Origin: Phosphoribacter sp037045055
Lineage (GTDB): Bacteria; Actinomycetota; Actinomycetes; Actinomycetales; Dermatophilaceae
Direction of reading: 5' to 3'
Length of the DNA stretch: 64,000 bases
Assembly: GCA_037045055.1 (NCBI GenBank)
Contig: JBAOHJ010000002.1
Location: 434,001 to 498,000 of the forward strand
Shown: positions 17,345-26,091 of the stretch, piece by piece
Layout of the letters: every line of letters starts with the position of its first letter
Position numbering within the stretch: the stretch's first letter is position 1
The notes under the pieces: generated by a model
What the model saw: the letters and a program-made list of their open reading frames with translations, nothing else
What the model was told of the DNA's origin: nothing
The model's database searches: none
Made by a program: the position numbers and the translations under genes

Positions 17345-17381
17345 GCCGTGGCCGGTCACCCTCGCGGGCGCCGGCCACGGC
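17345..17381 (-). terminator. Hairpin between the ABC ATPase and DUF4032 genes
   Basis: GCCGTGGCCGG (17345-17355) and CCGGCCACGGC (17371-17381) form an 11-bp stem with a 15-base loop. It lies 14 bases after the ATPase stop and just before the DUF4032 start. It may terminate the upstream transcript or separate expression of the two genes. The right arm overlaps a GGCATAC copy. Confidence 0.6.
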
Positions 17382-17394
17382 ATACCAGGTGCCG

Positions 17395-18504
17395 CTACGC
17401 GCCGATCCGCTCGCCGGTGTCGGCGTGGAAGATGTGCGTGTGGCCCTCTTTGGGCATCAGTCGCACGGTCTGGCCCCGCTCCGGCGGGTGGCGGCCGTCG
17501 ACCCGGGCGAGGAACGGCTTGTCCGTCGTGGGGTCCTCGCCCTCGGTGGCGATCTGGGTGACGCCCTGGGGCCGGCCGTAGATGTAGGCGTCGGCGCCGA
17601 GCTCCTCGACGACGTCGACGACCAGCTCGAGCCCCTCGCCCGTGGTGGACAGGTCCATGTCCTCGGGGCGGATACCCAGGGTCACGTGGTTTCCGGCCTT
17701 GGCGAGGTCCTCGCGGTTGACCGGCACGACGTAGGCGCCGAGCTTGACTCCCCCCTCGACCACCGGGACGTCGAGCAGGTTCATCGCCGGGCTGCCGATG
17801 AAGCCGGCGACGAACACGTTGTTGGGGTGGTCGTACATGTAGCGGGGGGCGTCACACTGCTGCAGGTAGCCGTCCTTGAGCACGGCCACCCGGTCGCCCA
17901 TGGTCATGGCCTCGGTCTGGTCGTGGGTGACGTAGACGGTGGTGACGCCCAGGCGCCGCTGCAGCGAGGCGATCTGGGTGCGGGTCTGCACCCGCAGCTT
18001 GGCGTCGAGGTTGGACAGCGGCTCGTCCATGAGGAACACCTGCGGGGAGCGCACGATCGCCCGGCCCATGGCCACCCGCTGACGTTGGCCGCCGGAGAGG
18101 GCCTTGGGCTTGCGCTCCAGGTAGGGGGTGAGGTCGAGGATCTTCGCGGCTTCCTTGACCCGCTTGTCGATCTCGCCCTTGTCGACGCCGGCGATCTTCA
18201 GCGCGAAGCCCATGTTGTCGGCCACCGACATGTGAGGGTAGAGCGCGTAGTTCTGGAAGACCATCGCCACGTCGCGGTCCTTGGGCGAGAGGTTGGTGAC
18301 GTCGCGGTCCCCGATGAAGATCTGGCCGCCGTTGACCTCCTCGAGGCCGGCGAGCATCCGCAGCGAGGTCGACTTGCCGCACCCGGACGGCCCGACGAAC
18401 ACGAGGAACTCGCCGTCGGTGATGTCGATGTTGAGCTTGTCGATGGTCGGCTTGGGGTTGCCCGGGTAGTGCCGGGTGGCGTCCTTGAACGTGACGGTTG
18501 CCAT
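17395..18504 (-). CDS. msmK: Sugar ABC transporter ATP-binding protein (MsmK/UgpC type)
   Basis: The 369-residue nucleotide-binding subunit energises CUT1-class sugar importers. It has Walker A GPSGCGKST near residue 37, Q loop VFQNYALYPHMSV, signature LSGGQRQRVAMGRA, Walker B VFLMDEPLSNLDAK and H loop VTHDQTEA. A C-terminal TOBE-like domain carries VTLGIRPEDMD. The ATG at 18504 has AAGGAG upstream. It sits next to malEFG. Actinobacterial MsiK-type ATPases often serve several importers, and this one has its own candidate MalR operator. Confidence 0.92.
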   Translation of the reverse strand: MATVTFKDATRHYPGNPKPTIDKLNIDITDGEFLVFVGPSGCGKSTSLRMLAGLEEVNGGQIFIGDRDVTNLSPKDRDVAMVFQNYALYPHMSVADNMGFALKIAGVDKGEIDKRVKEAAKILDLTPYLERKPKALSGGQRQRVAMGRAIVRSPQVFLMDEPLSNLDAKLRVQTRTQIASLQRRLGVTTVYVTHDQTEAMTMGDRVAVLKDGYLQQCDAPRYMYDHPNNVFVAGFIGSPAMNLLDVPVVEGGVKLGAYVVPVNREDLAKAGNHVTLGIRPEDMDLSTTGEGLELVVDVVEELGADAYIYGRPQGVTQIATEGEDPTTDKPFLARVDGRHPPERGQTVRLMPKEGHTHIFHADTGERIGA

Positions 18505-18611
18505 GAGTGCTACTCCTTCACCGGCAGGAACGTGCCGGACGATCCGGTGTAAAGGTCGTGCCCGCGGGCCGCGGGGACGCAGGTTCATTGTGTCGTATGC
18601 CGCAAGACCCC

Positions 18612-18625
18612 TGCAAGCGCTTGCA
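18612..18625. promoter_or_regulatory. LacI/MalR-type operator before the ATPase gene
   Basis: The perfect palindrome TGCAAGCGCTTGCA, with CTGCAAG/CTTGCA half-sites, matches the CTTGCAG half-sites known for MalR-type LacI regulators in streptomycetes. It lies between malG and the ATPase gene, so the ATPase may have its own maltose-responsive promoter. Confidence 0.7.
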
Positions 18626-18671
18626 CCGTGCGGAGGCGTCGCCGCAGGCGAGTGCAGGCGGCATACCCCGC

Positions 18672-19520
18672 TCAGCCCTTCGTCCCACCGGCGGTGAGCC
18701 CGGCGACGAGGTGACGCTGGGCGAAGAAGAAGACGATGCCCGCGGGGATGGTGATGAGCACGGCCGCGGGGGTGAGCAGCTCCCACAGCGGCAGGGTGGG
18801 CGGCCGGGGGATGAGGGTCTGCAGGCCGTAGGCGAGGGTGAAGCGGTCGTTGGTGTTGAGGAAGGCGCTGGCGTAGGCCACCTCACCCCAGGCGGTGAGG
18901 AAGGTGTAGAAGGCGGTGACGGCCAGGCCCGGCCGCGCCAGGGGCAGCACGACCCGCCAGAACACCCCGAACGGACCGAGGCCGTCGACCATCCCGGCCT
19001 CGTCGAGGTCGCGGGGGATCGTGTCGAAGTACCCCTTGAGCATCCACGTGCAGAACGGCACGGCGACGGTGCAGTAGGCGATGACGAGCGAGGCCGGGGT
19101 GTTGATGAGCGACAGCGTCGACATGATCGCGTAGATCGGCACGATGAGGATCGCCACCGGGAACATCTGGGTGATGAGGAAGGTCCACATCAGCGGGCGC
19201 TTGCCCGGGAAGTTGTAGCGCGAGATGGCGAACCCGGCGGTGGCGGACATGAAGATGCCCAGCGCCATGGTGCCCAGCGCCACGACGACCGAGTTGCCGA
19301 ACCACCGGACGAAGTCGGTGTTGGCCAGCAGCGAGTGGTAGTTGTCCAGGCTCGGGTCGACGATCGGCGCGAGCGTGGCGATCTGGCTGGCCGGCTTGAA
19401 CGAGGCCAACGCGATCCACACGATGGGAAAGACCGCGATGAAGCAGGCGATCCACAAGGTGGCGTGGATGCCGACGCTGGCCAGGGGCGAGCGCTGCCCG
19501 CGCGGACGACGCTTGGCCAT
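18672..19520 (-). CDS. malG: Carbohydrate ABC transporter permease, MalG type
   Basis: The 282-residue CUT1 permease has about six membrane helices. The EAA loop, which contacts the ATPase, is DEAGMVDGLGPFGVFWRVVLPLARP near residue 197. The C-terminal tail HLVAGLTAGGTKG is typical of MalG. The start is 3 bases before the malF stop in the direction of transcription, so they are co-translated. It works with malF, malE and the ATPase for oligosaccharide import, and maltose or maltodextrin is the best guess from context. Confidence 0.9.
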   Translation of the reverse strand: MAKRRPRGQRSPLASVGIHATLWIACFIAVFPIVWIALASFKPASQIATLAPIVDPSLDNYHSLLANTDFVRWFGNSVVVALGTMALGIFMSATAGFAISRYNFPGKRPLMWTFLITQMFPVAILIVPIYAIMSTLSLINTPASLVIAYCTVAVPFCTWMLKGYFDTIPRDLDEAGMVDGLGPFGVFWRVVLPLARPGLAVTAFYTFLTAWGEVAYASAFLNTNDRFTLAYGLQTLIPRPPTLPLWELLTPAAVLITIPAGIVFFFAQRHLVAGLTAGGTKG

Positions 19521-19522
19521 GG

Positions 19523-20479
19523 TCACCACACCTCGCCTTGCTTGCGCAGGAAGAACCGGTAGCCGATGGAGTAGACGATGAGGATGGACAGGATGAGCAC
19601 CCCGTATGCCGAGGCGAGACTGTAGTTGCGCAGGCCCTCGAACGCGGCCTTGAAGGCACCGGTGACGAGGATGTCGGTGGTGCCGCTGGGCCCACCGCGG
19701 GTGACCAGGAAGATGATCGGGAACATGTTGAACGTCCAGATCGTGCCGAGCAGGATGACTGACGCGCTCACCGGCCGCAGGCTCGGCAGGGTGATGTTGA
19801 CGAACCGCTGCCAGGGGTTGGCGCCGTCCATCTCGGCCGCCTCGTAGAGCTCGGTGGGCACCGCCTGCAGCCCGCCCAGGAGGGCCACCATCATGAACGG
19901 GACGCCGAGCCACACGTTGACGACGATGACCGCGGTGAGCGCCTTGGCGGTGGTGTCGAAGTAGTCCACCGGGGTGCCGCCGAGGGTGGTGACCAGGGCG
20001 TTGAGGACGCCGCGGTCGCGGTCGAAGATGAACTTCCACGCGAACGCCGAGACGAAGGCCGGGACCGCCCAGGGCAGGATGAGCAGGACCCGGTAGATGG
20101 CCCGCCCGCGGATGTTGCGGTTGAGCAGGACGGCCAGCCCCAGGCCGAGTACGTAGTGGAAGAACACGCAGCAGAAGGTCCAGATCACCGTGATCCGGAA
20201 CTGCGCCCAGAACTCGCCGACCCGGCCGGTGAGCAGGTCGGCGTAGTTCTGCAGTCCGACGTACTGCCAGGCGTTGGGGTTGGTCTGGCACACCGTGTCG
20301 CCGCCGAGGGTCTTGGTGCAGACCTCGGCGAGCTGGTTGCCCTCGTTCTGGTCCGTGAACGACATCCAGATGCCCTGGACGAGGGGGTAGAACACCAGCA
20401 GGGCCAGCACGATGATCACCGGGGCGACCATGGCCCACGCGTACCAGTACTTGTCGTAGCCGTCCTTGAGACGCTTCAT
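19523..20479 (-). CDS. malF: Carbohydrate ABC transporter permease, MalF type
   Basis: The 318-residue CUT1 permease has an N-terminal cytoplasmic segment and six predicted membrane helices. The EAA loop YEAAEMDGANPWQRFVNITLP lies near residue 214, followed by VTRGGPSGTTDIL. It has a short extracytoplasmic loop with two Cys (EVCTKTLGGDTVCQTN), likely a disulfide, instead of the large periplasmic domain of enterobacterial MalF. It lies 84 bases downstream of malE, with a strong stem-loop in the gap. Confidence 0.9.
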   Translation of the reverse strand: MKRLKDGYDKYWYAWAMVAPVIIVLALLVFYPLVQGIWMSFTDQNEGNQLAEVCTKTLGGDTVCQTNPNAWQYVGLQNYADLLTGRVGEFWAQFRITVIWTFCCVFFHYVLGLGLAVLLNRNIRGRAIYRVLLILPWAVPAFVSAFAWKFIFDRDRGVLNALVTTLGGTPVDYFDTTAKALTAVIVVNVWLGVPFMMVALLGGLQAVPTELYEAAEMDGANPWQRFVNITLPSLRPVSASVILLGTIWTFNMFPIIFLVTRGGPSGTTDILVTGAFKAAFEGLRNYSLASAYGVLILSILIVYSIGYRFFLRKQGEVW

Positions 20480-20512
20480 CGGGTCTCCCTGTGATCCGGG
20501 TGGTGGCGCGAG

Positions 20513-20545
20513 CGTGGCCGGGCCCGACGAGCGGGCCCGGCCACG
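20513..20545 (-). other. Perfect 14-bp stem-loop between malE and malF
   Basis: CGTGGCCGGGCCCG (20513-20526) and its exact complement (20532-20545) flank a 5-base loop. It lies in the malE-malF gap. In the E. coli mal operon a structured malE-malF intergenic element stabilises malE mRNA over malFG. The position here suggests the same use or partial termination. Confidence 0.7.
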
Positions 20546-20563
20546 GCGGTCACGCTGGGGTGG

Positions 20564-21862
20564 TCACGAGGTGGCGTAGTCCTTGACTGCCTCGGTCTTG
20601 TAGGTGTTGGCGACCTTGGTCAGCTCGGTCTGGGCGTCGGCGCCCTGGACGAGCAGAGCGGTCGTCGCCTGGTCCAGCGGACCGAAGAGCTTGCCGCCCT
20701 CGGGGATCCAGGCGCGCTCGACGGCGACCTGCATGACCGGCTTGAAGGCGCCGACGATCGGGTTGGTCACCTTGCCGTAGGCCGAGGTCCGAGTCGGCAG
20801 CAGTCCGAGGGTGTCGGCCAGTTTGGCCTGGCTCTCGGTGCTCGACATGAACTTGATGAACGCGGTCGCCGCGGCGGCCTTGTCCGAGGACATGCCCGAC
20901 CAGATGACGTAGTCGTGGCCGCCCACCGGGGCGCCGGCCTTCTTGCTGCCGGCCGGGACCGGGGCGATGCCGAGGTTGTCCACGCCGCCGAAGGCGGCCT
21001 CCTTCTTGATGTTGTTGATCTCCCAGGGCCCCTGGACGATCATCGCGACCTGGCCGGTCTTGAAGGCGGTCATCATCGCGCCGTAGGCCTCGGTGGCCGG
21101 GGGCTTGGTGAAGCCAGGCGAGGCGAGCAGCTCTTGGGCCTTCTTGACGCCGGCGACCGCGGGCGCGGCGTTGACGGTGATCTTCTTGGCCGCGGCGTCG
21201 ATGAGGTCACCGCCCTCGCCGTAGATGAACGGCAGCAGGTAGTAGCCGGCCGGGTTGAGGTAGACGCCGTCCTTGCCGGTCTTCGACTTGATCGTCGCGG
21301 CGGCGGCCTTCATCTCGTCCCACGTCTTGGGCGGCTGCACCCCGGCGTCGCTGAGCATCTTCTTGTTGTACATCAGGGCCAGCGAGTCGGTGACCTGCGG
21401 GACGCCATAGGTCTTGCCGCCGAACTTCGTGGACCCGGCGGGCGCGGCGAGGAAGTCGCTCGTGTCGGTCGTCAGCTCGGTGCCGTCGAGGGCGTAGAGG
21501 TAGCCCAGCGAGGCGAACTCGGGCACCCAGGCGACCTCGGCGCGCAGGATGTCGGGGGCGCCGGACTTGGCGGCGGCGGCGGTCTTGAACTTGTTCTGGG
21601 CCTCGCCGAAGGGCACCGCCTGGACGTTGATCTTCACGTTGGGATAGGTCTTGTTGAAGTCGGCGATGAGGGCCTTGAACGCCGGCCCCTCGTTGGTGGC
21701 GTCCGAGGTGTCCCACCACGTGAGGTCCGCCTTGACGGTGGTGGGGTCGACGGCGGCCTTCGACGACGTGGTCGTCGAGGTCGAGCTCCCGCTGCTGCAC
21801 GCGGCAGCGGTGAGCGCGAGGGCTGCGGCGGCGACCGTGACGGCCACCTTGGTCTTGTGCAT
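20564..21862 (-). CDS. malE: Maltose-type sugar ABC transporter substrate-binding lipoprotein
   Basis: The 432-residue solute-binding lipoprotein has a signal peptide and lipobox TAAAC with Cys near residue 22. A Ser/Thr linker is followed by the cluster 1 binding protein fold: LTWWDTSDATNEGPAFKALI, FKTGQVAMIVQGPWEI, and VGGHDYVIWSGMS with sugar-stacking Trp/Tyr. It captures oligosaccharides outside the membrane for MalFG. The gene is first in the operon, behind a candidate MalR operator, divergent from the lacI-family gene. Confidence 0.92.
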   Translation of the reverse strand: MHKTKVAVTVAAAALALTAAACSSGSSTSTTTSSKAAVDPTTVKADLTWWDTSDATNEGPAFKALIADFNKTYPNVKINVQAVPFGEAQNKFKTAAAAKSGAPDILRAEVAWVPEFASLGYLYALDGTELTTDTSDFLAAPAGSTKFGGKTYGVPQVTDSLALMYNKKMLSDAGVQPPKTWDEMKAAAATIKSKTGKDGVYLNPAGYYLLPFIYGEGGDLIDAAAKKITVNAAPAVAGVKKAQELLASPGFTKPPATEAYGAMMTAFKTGQVAMIVQGPWEINNIKKEAAFGGVDNLGIAPVPAGSKKAGAPVGGHDYVIWSGMSSDKAAAATAFIKFMSSTESQAKLADTLGLLPTRTSAYGKVTNPIVGAFKPVMQVAVERAWIPEGGKLFGPLDQATTALLVQGADAQTELTKVANTYKTEAVKDYATS

Positions 21863-21952
21863 GTGGTGAGCTCCTAGCGTGGTGAGAGATCGGGCCGATG
21901 ACGGCCGAACGCTCGGACTCTAGCAGTCACCTGAAAGAACCCGCCTGTTCAG

Positions 21953-21968
21953 TTGCAGATCCTTGCAG
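21953..21968. promoter_or_regulatory. MalR-type operator in the malE/lacI-family divergent promoter
   Basis: Two direct TTGCAG copies (21953-21958 and 21963-21968) are spaced 10 bp start to start. They share the half-site of the palindrome at 18612. The position, 91 bases upstream of malE and 69 upstream of the regulator, fits repression of both. Confidence 0.65.
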
Positions 21969-22036
21969 TACCGTGACCTTCTCGTCCGGAGGTTGCGAGC
22001 ACGCCACCCCTTCGAGCGGTCCGAGGAGGTGATCGC

Positions 22037-23221
22037 GTGGCTCGCCGAGCCCGCCTGGAGGACATCGCCCGACACGCCCGGGTGAGTCAGGCCACGGTGA
22101 GCCGGGTCCTCAACGGCCGCCCGGGGGTGGCCGAGTCGACGGTCCAAGCGGTGCTCACCGCGCTGGATGTCATGGGCTACGACCGCCCCAGCCTGCTGCG
22201 CAGCCAGAGCGTCGGGCTGGTCGGGCTGCTGGTGCCCGAGCTGACCAACCCGATCTTCCCCGCCTTCGCCCAGGTCATCGAGACGGCGCTGGCCCGGCAC
22301 GGTTACGTCCCCATGCTGTGCACCCAGACGCCTGGCGGGGTCCACGAGGACGACTACGTCGACATGCTCTTGGAGCGGGCCGTCGCGGGCATCATCAGCG
22401 TGTCCGGGTTGCACGCCGACACCGAGGCCGACCCGGCGCGCTACCAGAGGCTCAAGGACCGCCGGCTGCCGGTCGTGCTCGTCAACGGCCAGGTCGCGGA
22501 CGTGCCCATGGCCTCGGTGTCCGACGACGACGTCGCCGCCATGGATCTCGCGGTCACCCACCTGGTCAGCCTCGGGCACCGGCGGATCGGGCTCGCCGTG
22601 GGGCCGGCGCGGTTCTGGCCGGTGGTGCGCAAGGCGGCCGGCTTCCGCGTGGCCATGTCCCGCCTGCTCGGCGGCGATCCCGCCGACCTCGACGAGCTCG
22701 TCGTGCACGAGCTGTTCACGGTCGAGGGGGGTGCTGCCGCGGCCGCCCGGTTGATGGATCGCGGCGTCTCGGCGGTCATCGCGGCGTCCGACATCATGGC
22801 GCTCGGGGCCGTGCGCGAGGTGCGGGCCCGGGGCCTGCGGGTCCCCGCGGACATCTCGGTCGTCGGCTATGACGACTCCATCCTCGTCGGATTCACCGAC
22901 CCGCCGCTGACGACGATCCGCCAGCAGGTCGGCCCGATGGGCGAGGCGGCCGTGCAGGCGTTGCTGCGTCAGATCCGGCACGGCCACACCGGCGATCCAC
23001 CGGTGGACTACTGGTTCCGACCCGAGCTGGTGGTGCGTGGCTCCACGGCCGCGGCGAGCCCGGCCGCGCCCGGCCCGCCGCTGGCGCACCGCCGCGGCGC
23101 GCGCCACGCCCGGTGGCCCGCGGCGGGACTCGACCAACCCCCATCTCTGACCGCCGGGACCGAGCCCGCCCCGGTCCGCGGGCCACGACGCCGGGCGACG
23201 CGTCGCGCGTCGCCCACCTGA
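22037..23221 (+). CDS. LacI family transcriptional regulator, probable MalR
   Basis: The 394-residue LacI-family repressor has an N-terminal HTH (ARLEDIARHARVSQATVSRVLNGRPGV) and hinge helix, then a sugar-binding PBP1 domain (LVGLLVPELTNPIFPAF, ISVVGYDDSILVGFTDPPLTTIRQ). A Pro/Arg-rich C-terminal extension of about 50 residues after LVVRGS is not part of the fold and may be unstructured. It starts at GTG with GGAGGTG upstream. Its divergence from malE and the shared TTGCAG sites make it the likely repressor of the sugar importer, relieved by an oligosaccharide. Confidence 0.9.
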   Translation: MARRARLEDIARHARVSQATVSRVLNGRPGVAESTVQAVLTALDVMGYDRPSLLRSQSVGLVGLLVPELTNPIFPAFAQVIETALARHGYVPMLCTQTPGGVHEDDYVDMLLERAVAGIISVSGLHADTEADPARYQRLKDRRLPVVLVNGQVADVPMASVSDDDVAAMDLAVTHLVSLGHRRIGLAVGPARFWPVVRKAAGFRVAMSRLLGGDPADLDELVVHELFTVEGGAAAAARLMDRGVSAVIAASDIMALGAVREVRARGLRVPADISVVGYDDSILVGFTDPPLTTIRQQVGPMGEAAVQALLRQIRHGHTGDPPVDYWFRPELVVRGSTAAASPAAPGPPLAHRRGARHARWPAAGLDQPPSLTAGTEPAPVRGPRRRATRRASPT

Positions 23222-23335
23222 GCGCGCGACAGGCCGGGCGACACCTCCCGGCCGGCCGCGACGGCATACCGGCGGGGGCGTCCCGGGGCGGTTCGTGCGC
23301 TGGCGTGACCGACCCGAGGCGACTACCGTCGCCCC

Positions 23336-23764
23336 ATGAACATCTCCGACGTGCTGCGCCGCAAGGGGGGCGGGGTCGTGACGATCCGCCCGGACGACAC
23401 CGTCGAGCGACTGCTCGAGGTCCTGGCCGAACACAAGATCGGCGCGCTGGTCGTCAGCGAGGACGGCAAGGGCGTGGCGGGGATCGTCAGCGAGCGCGAC
23501 GTGGTGCGCCACCTGCACCACTCCGGAGCGGCCATCCTCGCCGGCCCGGTCAGCGGCATCATGACCGCCGAGGTCATCTCCTGCGCGCCCGACGAGGACC
23601 TGGCCCATCTCGCGCAGACCATGACCGAGCAGCGGATCCGCCACATGCCGGTGATGAGCGGCGGCGAACTCTACGCGATCATCAGCATCGGCGACGTCGT
23701 GAAGAACCGCATCGAGGCGCTGCAGGTCGAGCGCGACCACCTCGTCGGCTACATCCAGCAGTAG
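23336..23764 (+). CDS. CBS domain-containing protein
   Basis: This 142-residue protein consists of two CBS repeats: VTIRPDDTVERLLEVLAEHKIGALVV with IVSERDVVRHL near residue 50, then MTAEVISCAPDEDLAHLAQTM with IRHMPVM near residue 108. CBS pairs bind adenine nucleotides. No other domain is present, so it is a stand-alone sensor of unknown target. It is followed by a Ser/Thr kinase gene after 84 bp with a hairpin in between. A functional link is possible but not shown. Confidence 0.9.
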   Translation: MNISDVLRRKGGGVVTIRPDDTVERLLEVLAEHKIGALVVSEDGKGVAGIVSERDVVRHLHHSGAAILAGPVSGIMTAEVISCAPDEDLAHLAQTMTEQRIRHMPVMSGGELYAIISIGDVVKNRIEALQVERDHLVGYIQQ

Positions 23765-23812
23765 CCCCCGGGGCCGCGGGCGCCGCCGCCGACGGCCCGG
23801 TATGCCGGCCTG

Positions 23813-23828
23813 GGCGCGAAAACGCGCC
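23813..23828. terminator. GC hairpin between the CBS and kinase genes
   Basis: GGCGCG and CGCGCC pair around an AAAA loop, 49 bases after the CBS stop and 20 before the kinase ATG. A GTATGCC copy (23800-23806) lies just upstream. It may be a terminator, or a leader hairpin affecting kinase translation. Confidence 0.5.
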
Positions 23829-23848
23829 GGCTCGCCTACGGTTGAGCC

Positions 23849-25543
23849 ATGACGACGCCGGCACGGTCGAGTGGGCCGCACGGCGACCCTGGGCGCCCGA
23901 GCGGCCCCGGCGGGCCTCGGACCACCGAGCGCCTCGGGCCCTACCGCCTCGTCCACCAGGTGGGCGAGGGTGGCATGGGCGTGGTCTACCTCGCCCTCGA
24001 CCCGCACGGCAAGGCCGTGGCGGTCAAGGTCCTGCGACCGCACGTGGCCTACGACACGCAGGCCCGCGCCCGGCTCGAACGTGAGCTGCACACCCTCTCG
24101 CGCATCCGCCACGAGCGCGTCGCCGCCGTCATCGACGCCGACGTCTTCGGCGAACGCCCCTACCTGGTCACCCGTTACGTCGCCGGGCCACCGTTGGACG
24201 AGGTCGTCGCGGACCAGGGGCCACTGCGGGGGGATGATCTGGTGCGGCTGGCCCGGGGCCTGGTCGGGGCGGTGGAGGCGATCCACGCCGTGGGGGTGGT
24301 GCATCGAGACCTTAAGCCGGGCAACGTCCTCATGGAGGACGACGCCGAGCCGGTGGTCATCGACTTCGGCATCGCCCACGTCGCCGACGACGTGCGGCTC
24401 ACCAGCGCGGGGCTGGTCATGGGCACGCCCGGGTACCTCTCGCCCGAGGTGGTCGAGGGCGCCGAGGTCACGCCCGCGACGGACTGGTGGGGCTGGGCCG
24501 CGACGCTGGCGTTCGCGGCGACCGGCCGCGCCCCCTTCGGTCGGGGGCCGATGGACGTGGTCCTGGCCAGGGTGCGCCGCGGTGAGTTCGACCTGCGCGG
24601 GGTCGACTCCCGTCTGGAGCCGCTGCTGGCCGCGGCGCTGTCGCCGCAGCCGGCCGAGCGTCCCTCGGCCCACCTGGTCATGTCGGCGTTGGAGCGCTTC
24701 GCCGCGGGCGGCGCCGCGACGGCGGTGCTGCCCGTTGCCCCGACCAGCCCGCTGCAGCGTTTCCCGGGGCCGCGCACCTGGCTCGGCGCGCGGCATACCG
24801 ACGTCGTCCCCCTCGTGCCTCGCCCCGCGGTCCAGCCGCCCGCCGCCACCACCCCGCCGCCGGCTCCGGCAGTCACCGCCCCGCCGATGCAGTACGGCCC
24901 CCCGCCGAGCCCGTATGCCGTGCCGCCGCAGGAGGGCGACCCGCGCATCGGGCGACCCAACCGCTCGGGGGCGCTGGTGGCGGTGGCCGCGGTGCTCGTC
25001 GCGCTAGCCGCGGTGGCACCGGTGGTGGCGGTGCTGGTGGGGGTCTCGTGGAGCTGGGCGGCCCGGGCGGTGGACCGCTCGATGACCGCGGTCGTGCTGC
25101 GGCGGTTCGAGTACGGTCGGCGCCGGGGCGACACCGCACGAGCCGTCGTCGGCGCGCCGTGGCACGCGGCGACCGGGGCGGTCGCGGCGCTCGTCGGCCT
25201 CGTGCTGCCGGTCGTCGTCGGCGTCGCCGGGGTCTATTGCGCGGCGTTCGCCCTCGCCGCGGTGGGTGGTGGCCCGGCACCGGGCAACGGCGTGTGCCTG
25301 GCCGTCGGGGGTCTGGTCGGGGTGCTGCTGGCCTGGTGGGGGCCGGGCGGGACGTCGCTGCGCCGCGGCTCGCGGTCGGTGATGCGCGGGCTGGGGCCCG
25401 CTGGCCTGGCCGCGGACGTGCTCGTGGGCGTACTCGCCGGGGTGGCCCTGACGCTGCTGGTCTGGGCGCTGGTGCGACACGGTCAGCCGCTGTGGTGGCC
25501 CCTGCCCGGCGCCCCGGACTGGCTGGTCTCGCCGGCGCGGTGA
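23849..25543 (+). CDS. Serine/threonine protein kinase with multi-pass membrane C-terminus
   Basis: The 564-residue protein has a Hanks-type kinase domain at about residues 32-290: glycine loop GEGGMGVVY (39-47), K60 in AVKVL, catalytic HRDLKPGNVL, a VIDFGIAH metal site and GTPGYLSPE. A Pro-rich linker (about 300-375) follows. The C-terminal part has about four to five hydrophobic segments instead of the usual single helix plus PASTA repeats. It is probably membrane-bound with no large extracellular sensor. The phosphorylation target is not apparent. Confidence 0.88.
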   Translation: MTTPARSSGPHGDPGRPSGPGGPRTTERLGPYRLVHQVGEGGMGVVYLALDPHGKAVAVKVLRPHVAYDTQARARLERELHTLSRIRHERVAAVIDADVFGERPYLVTRYVAGPPLDEVVADQGPLRGDDLVRLARGLVGAVEAIHAVGVVHRDLKPGNVLMEDDAEPVVIDFGIAHVADDVRLTSAGLVMGTPGYLSPEVVEGAEVTPATDWWGWAATLAFAATGRAPFGRGPMDVVLARVRRGEFDLRGVDSRLEPLLAAALSPQPAERPSAHLVMSALERFAAGGAATAVLPVAPTSPLQRFPGPRTWLGARHTDVVPLVPRPAVQPPAATTPPPAPAVTAPPMQYGPPPSPYAVPPQEGDPRIGRPNRSGALVAVAAVLVALAAVAPVVAVLVGVSWSWAARAVDRSMTAVVLRRFEYGRRRGDTARAVVGAPWHAATGAVAALVGLVLPVVVGVAGVYCAAFALAAVGGGPAPGNGVCLAVGGLVGVLLAWWGPGGTSLRRGSRSVMRGLGPAGLAADVLVGVLAGVALTLLVWALVRHGQPLWWPLPGAPDWLVSPAR

Positions 25544-25630
25544 CGTCGGCCGGAGCCGGTATGCTGCCGGCGACGTGGCGCGGCTCGGTAGTCTGACCGG
25601 CGGGCCGGGGCCCGGTGGCCGCTGCCCCTC

Positions 25631-25706
25631 GCCGGCGTGGCGCAACTGGCAGCGCACCTGTCTTGTAAACAGGGGGTTACGGGTTCGAGTCCCGTCGCCG
25701 GCTCCA
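25631..25706 (+). tRNA. tRNA-Thr (anticodon TGT)
   Basis: The cloverleaf is complete: acceptor GCCGGCG/CGCCGGC, D arm GCGC with loop, anticodon stem CCTGT/ACAGG with loop CTTGTAA giving anticodon TGT, and T arm ACGGG-TTCGAGT-CCCGT. CCA is encoded at 25704-25706. Its 3' half is duplicated at 27084-27129, so this gene is also an integration site. Confidence 0.96.
25660..25705 (+). other. Left attachment site within the tRNA-Thr gene
   Basis: A 46-bp segment from the anticodon stem to the CC of the CCA end is repeated with two mismatches at 27084-27129. tRNA 3' halves are the usual attB of tyrosine-recombinase elements. The copy near an integrase fragment supports the call. Confidence 0.85.
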
Positions 25707-25827
25707 TGTATGTGTATGTCGGCTGTTCCTGGACATTCGGGCTTCGCCTGATGCTGGACAGTGTTGCGGCTGACTCATGACAGTTGCTTCGGCTGATCCT
25801 TGACGCTCTCTTCCATGAGCGACATGA

Positions 25828-26091
25828 GTGGCCAATGCGTGGCGGGTTCTGAAGACTATCCTCAACACGGCGGTGGCTGACGAGCTGTTGGTGGCGAATC
25901 CGTGCCGGGTACGTGGGGCCTCGACGACGGCAAGAGTCCGGGACGTGCGTCCCGCCACCGTCCCCGAGCTCAACGTCATCGCCGGGTCGCTGCCGCCCAA
26001 CAGGCGGACTGTTGTGACGCTCGGAGCATGGTGTGCGATGCGGATCGGCGAGATTCTGGAACTGAGGCGAAAGGTGGACGCCAGCACGTAG
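25828..26091 (+). pseudogene. Tyrosine recombinase (integrase) fragment
   Basis: The 87-codon open frame (MANAWRVLKTILNTAVADELLVANPCRVRG, then RPATVPELNVIAGSLPP and ITLG-type AWCAMRIGEILELRRKVD) matches the end of a core-binding domain and the beginning of a phage-integrase catalytic domain. The first catalytic Arg of the family (R in MRIGEILELRR) is present. The protein then stops (TAG at 26089), and the box II His-x-x-Arg and catalytic Tyr regions are missing. The N-terminal SAM-like part is missing too. It is inactive debris of the enzyme that placed the element. Confidence 0.75.

Noticed and set aside
21920..24796. Very long open frame on the - strand opposite the LacI, CBS and kinase genes (over 900 codons)
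   Set aside because: It is antisense to three genes with clear domains, has no ribosome site or family motif, and reads as the Arg/Pro/Gly-rich sequence typical of shadow frames in high-GC DNA.
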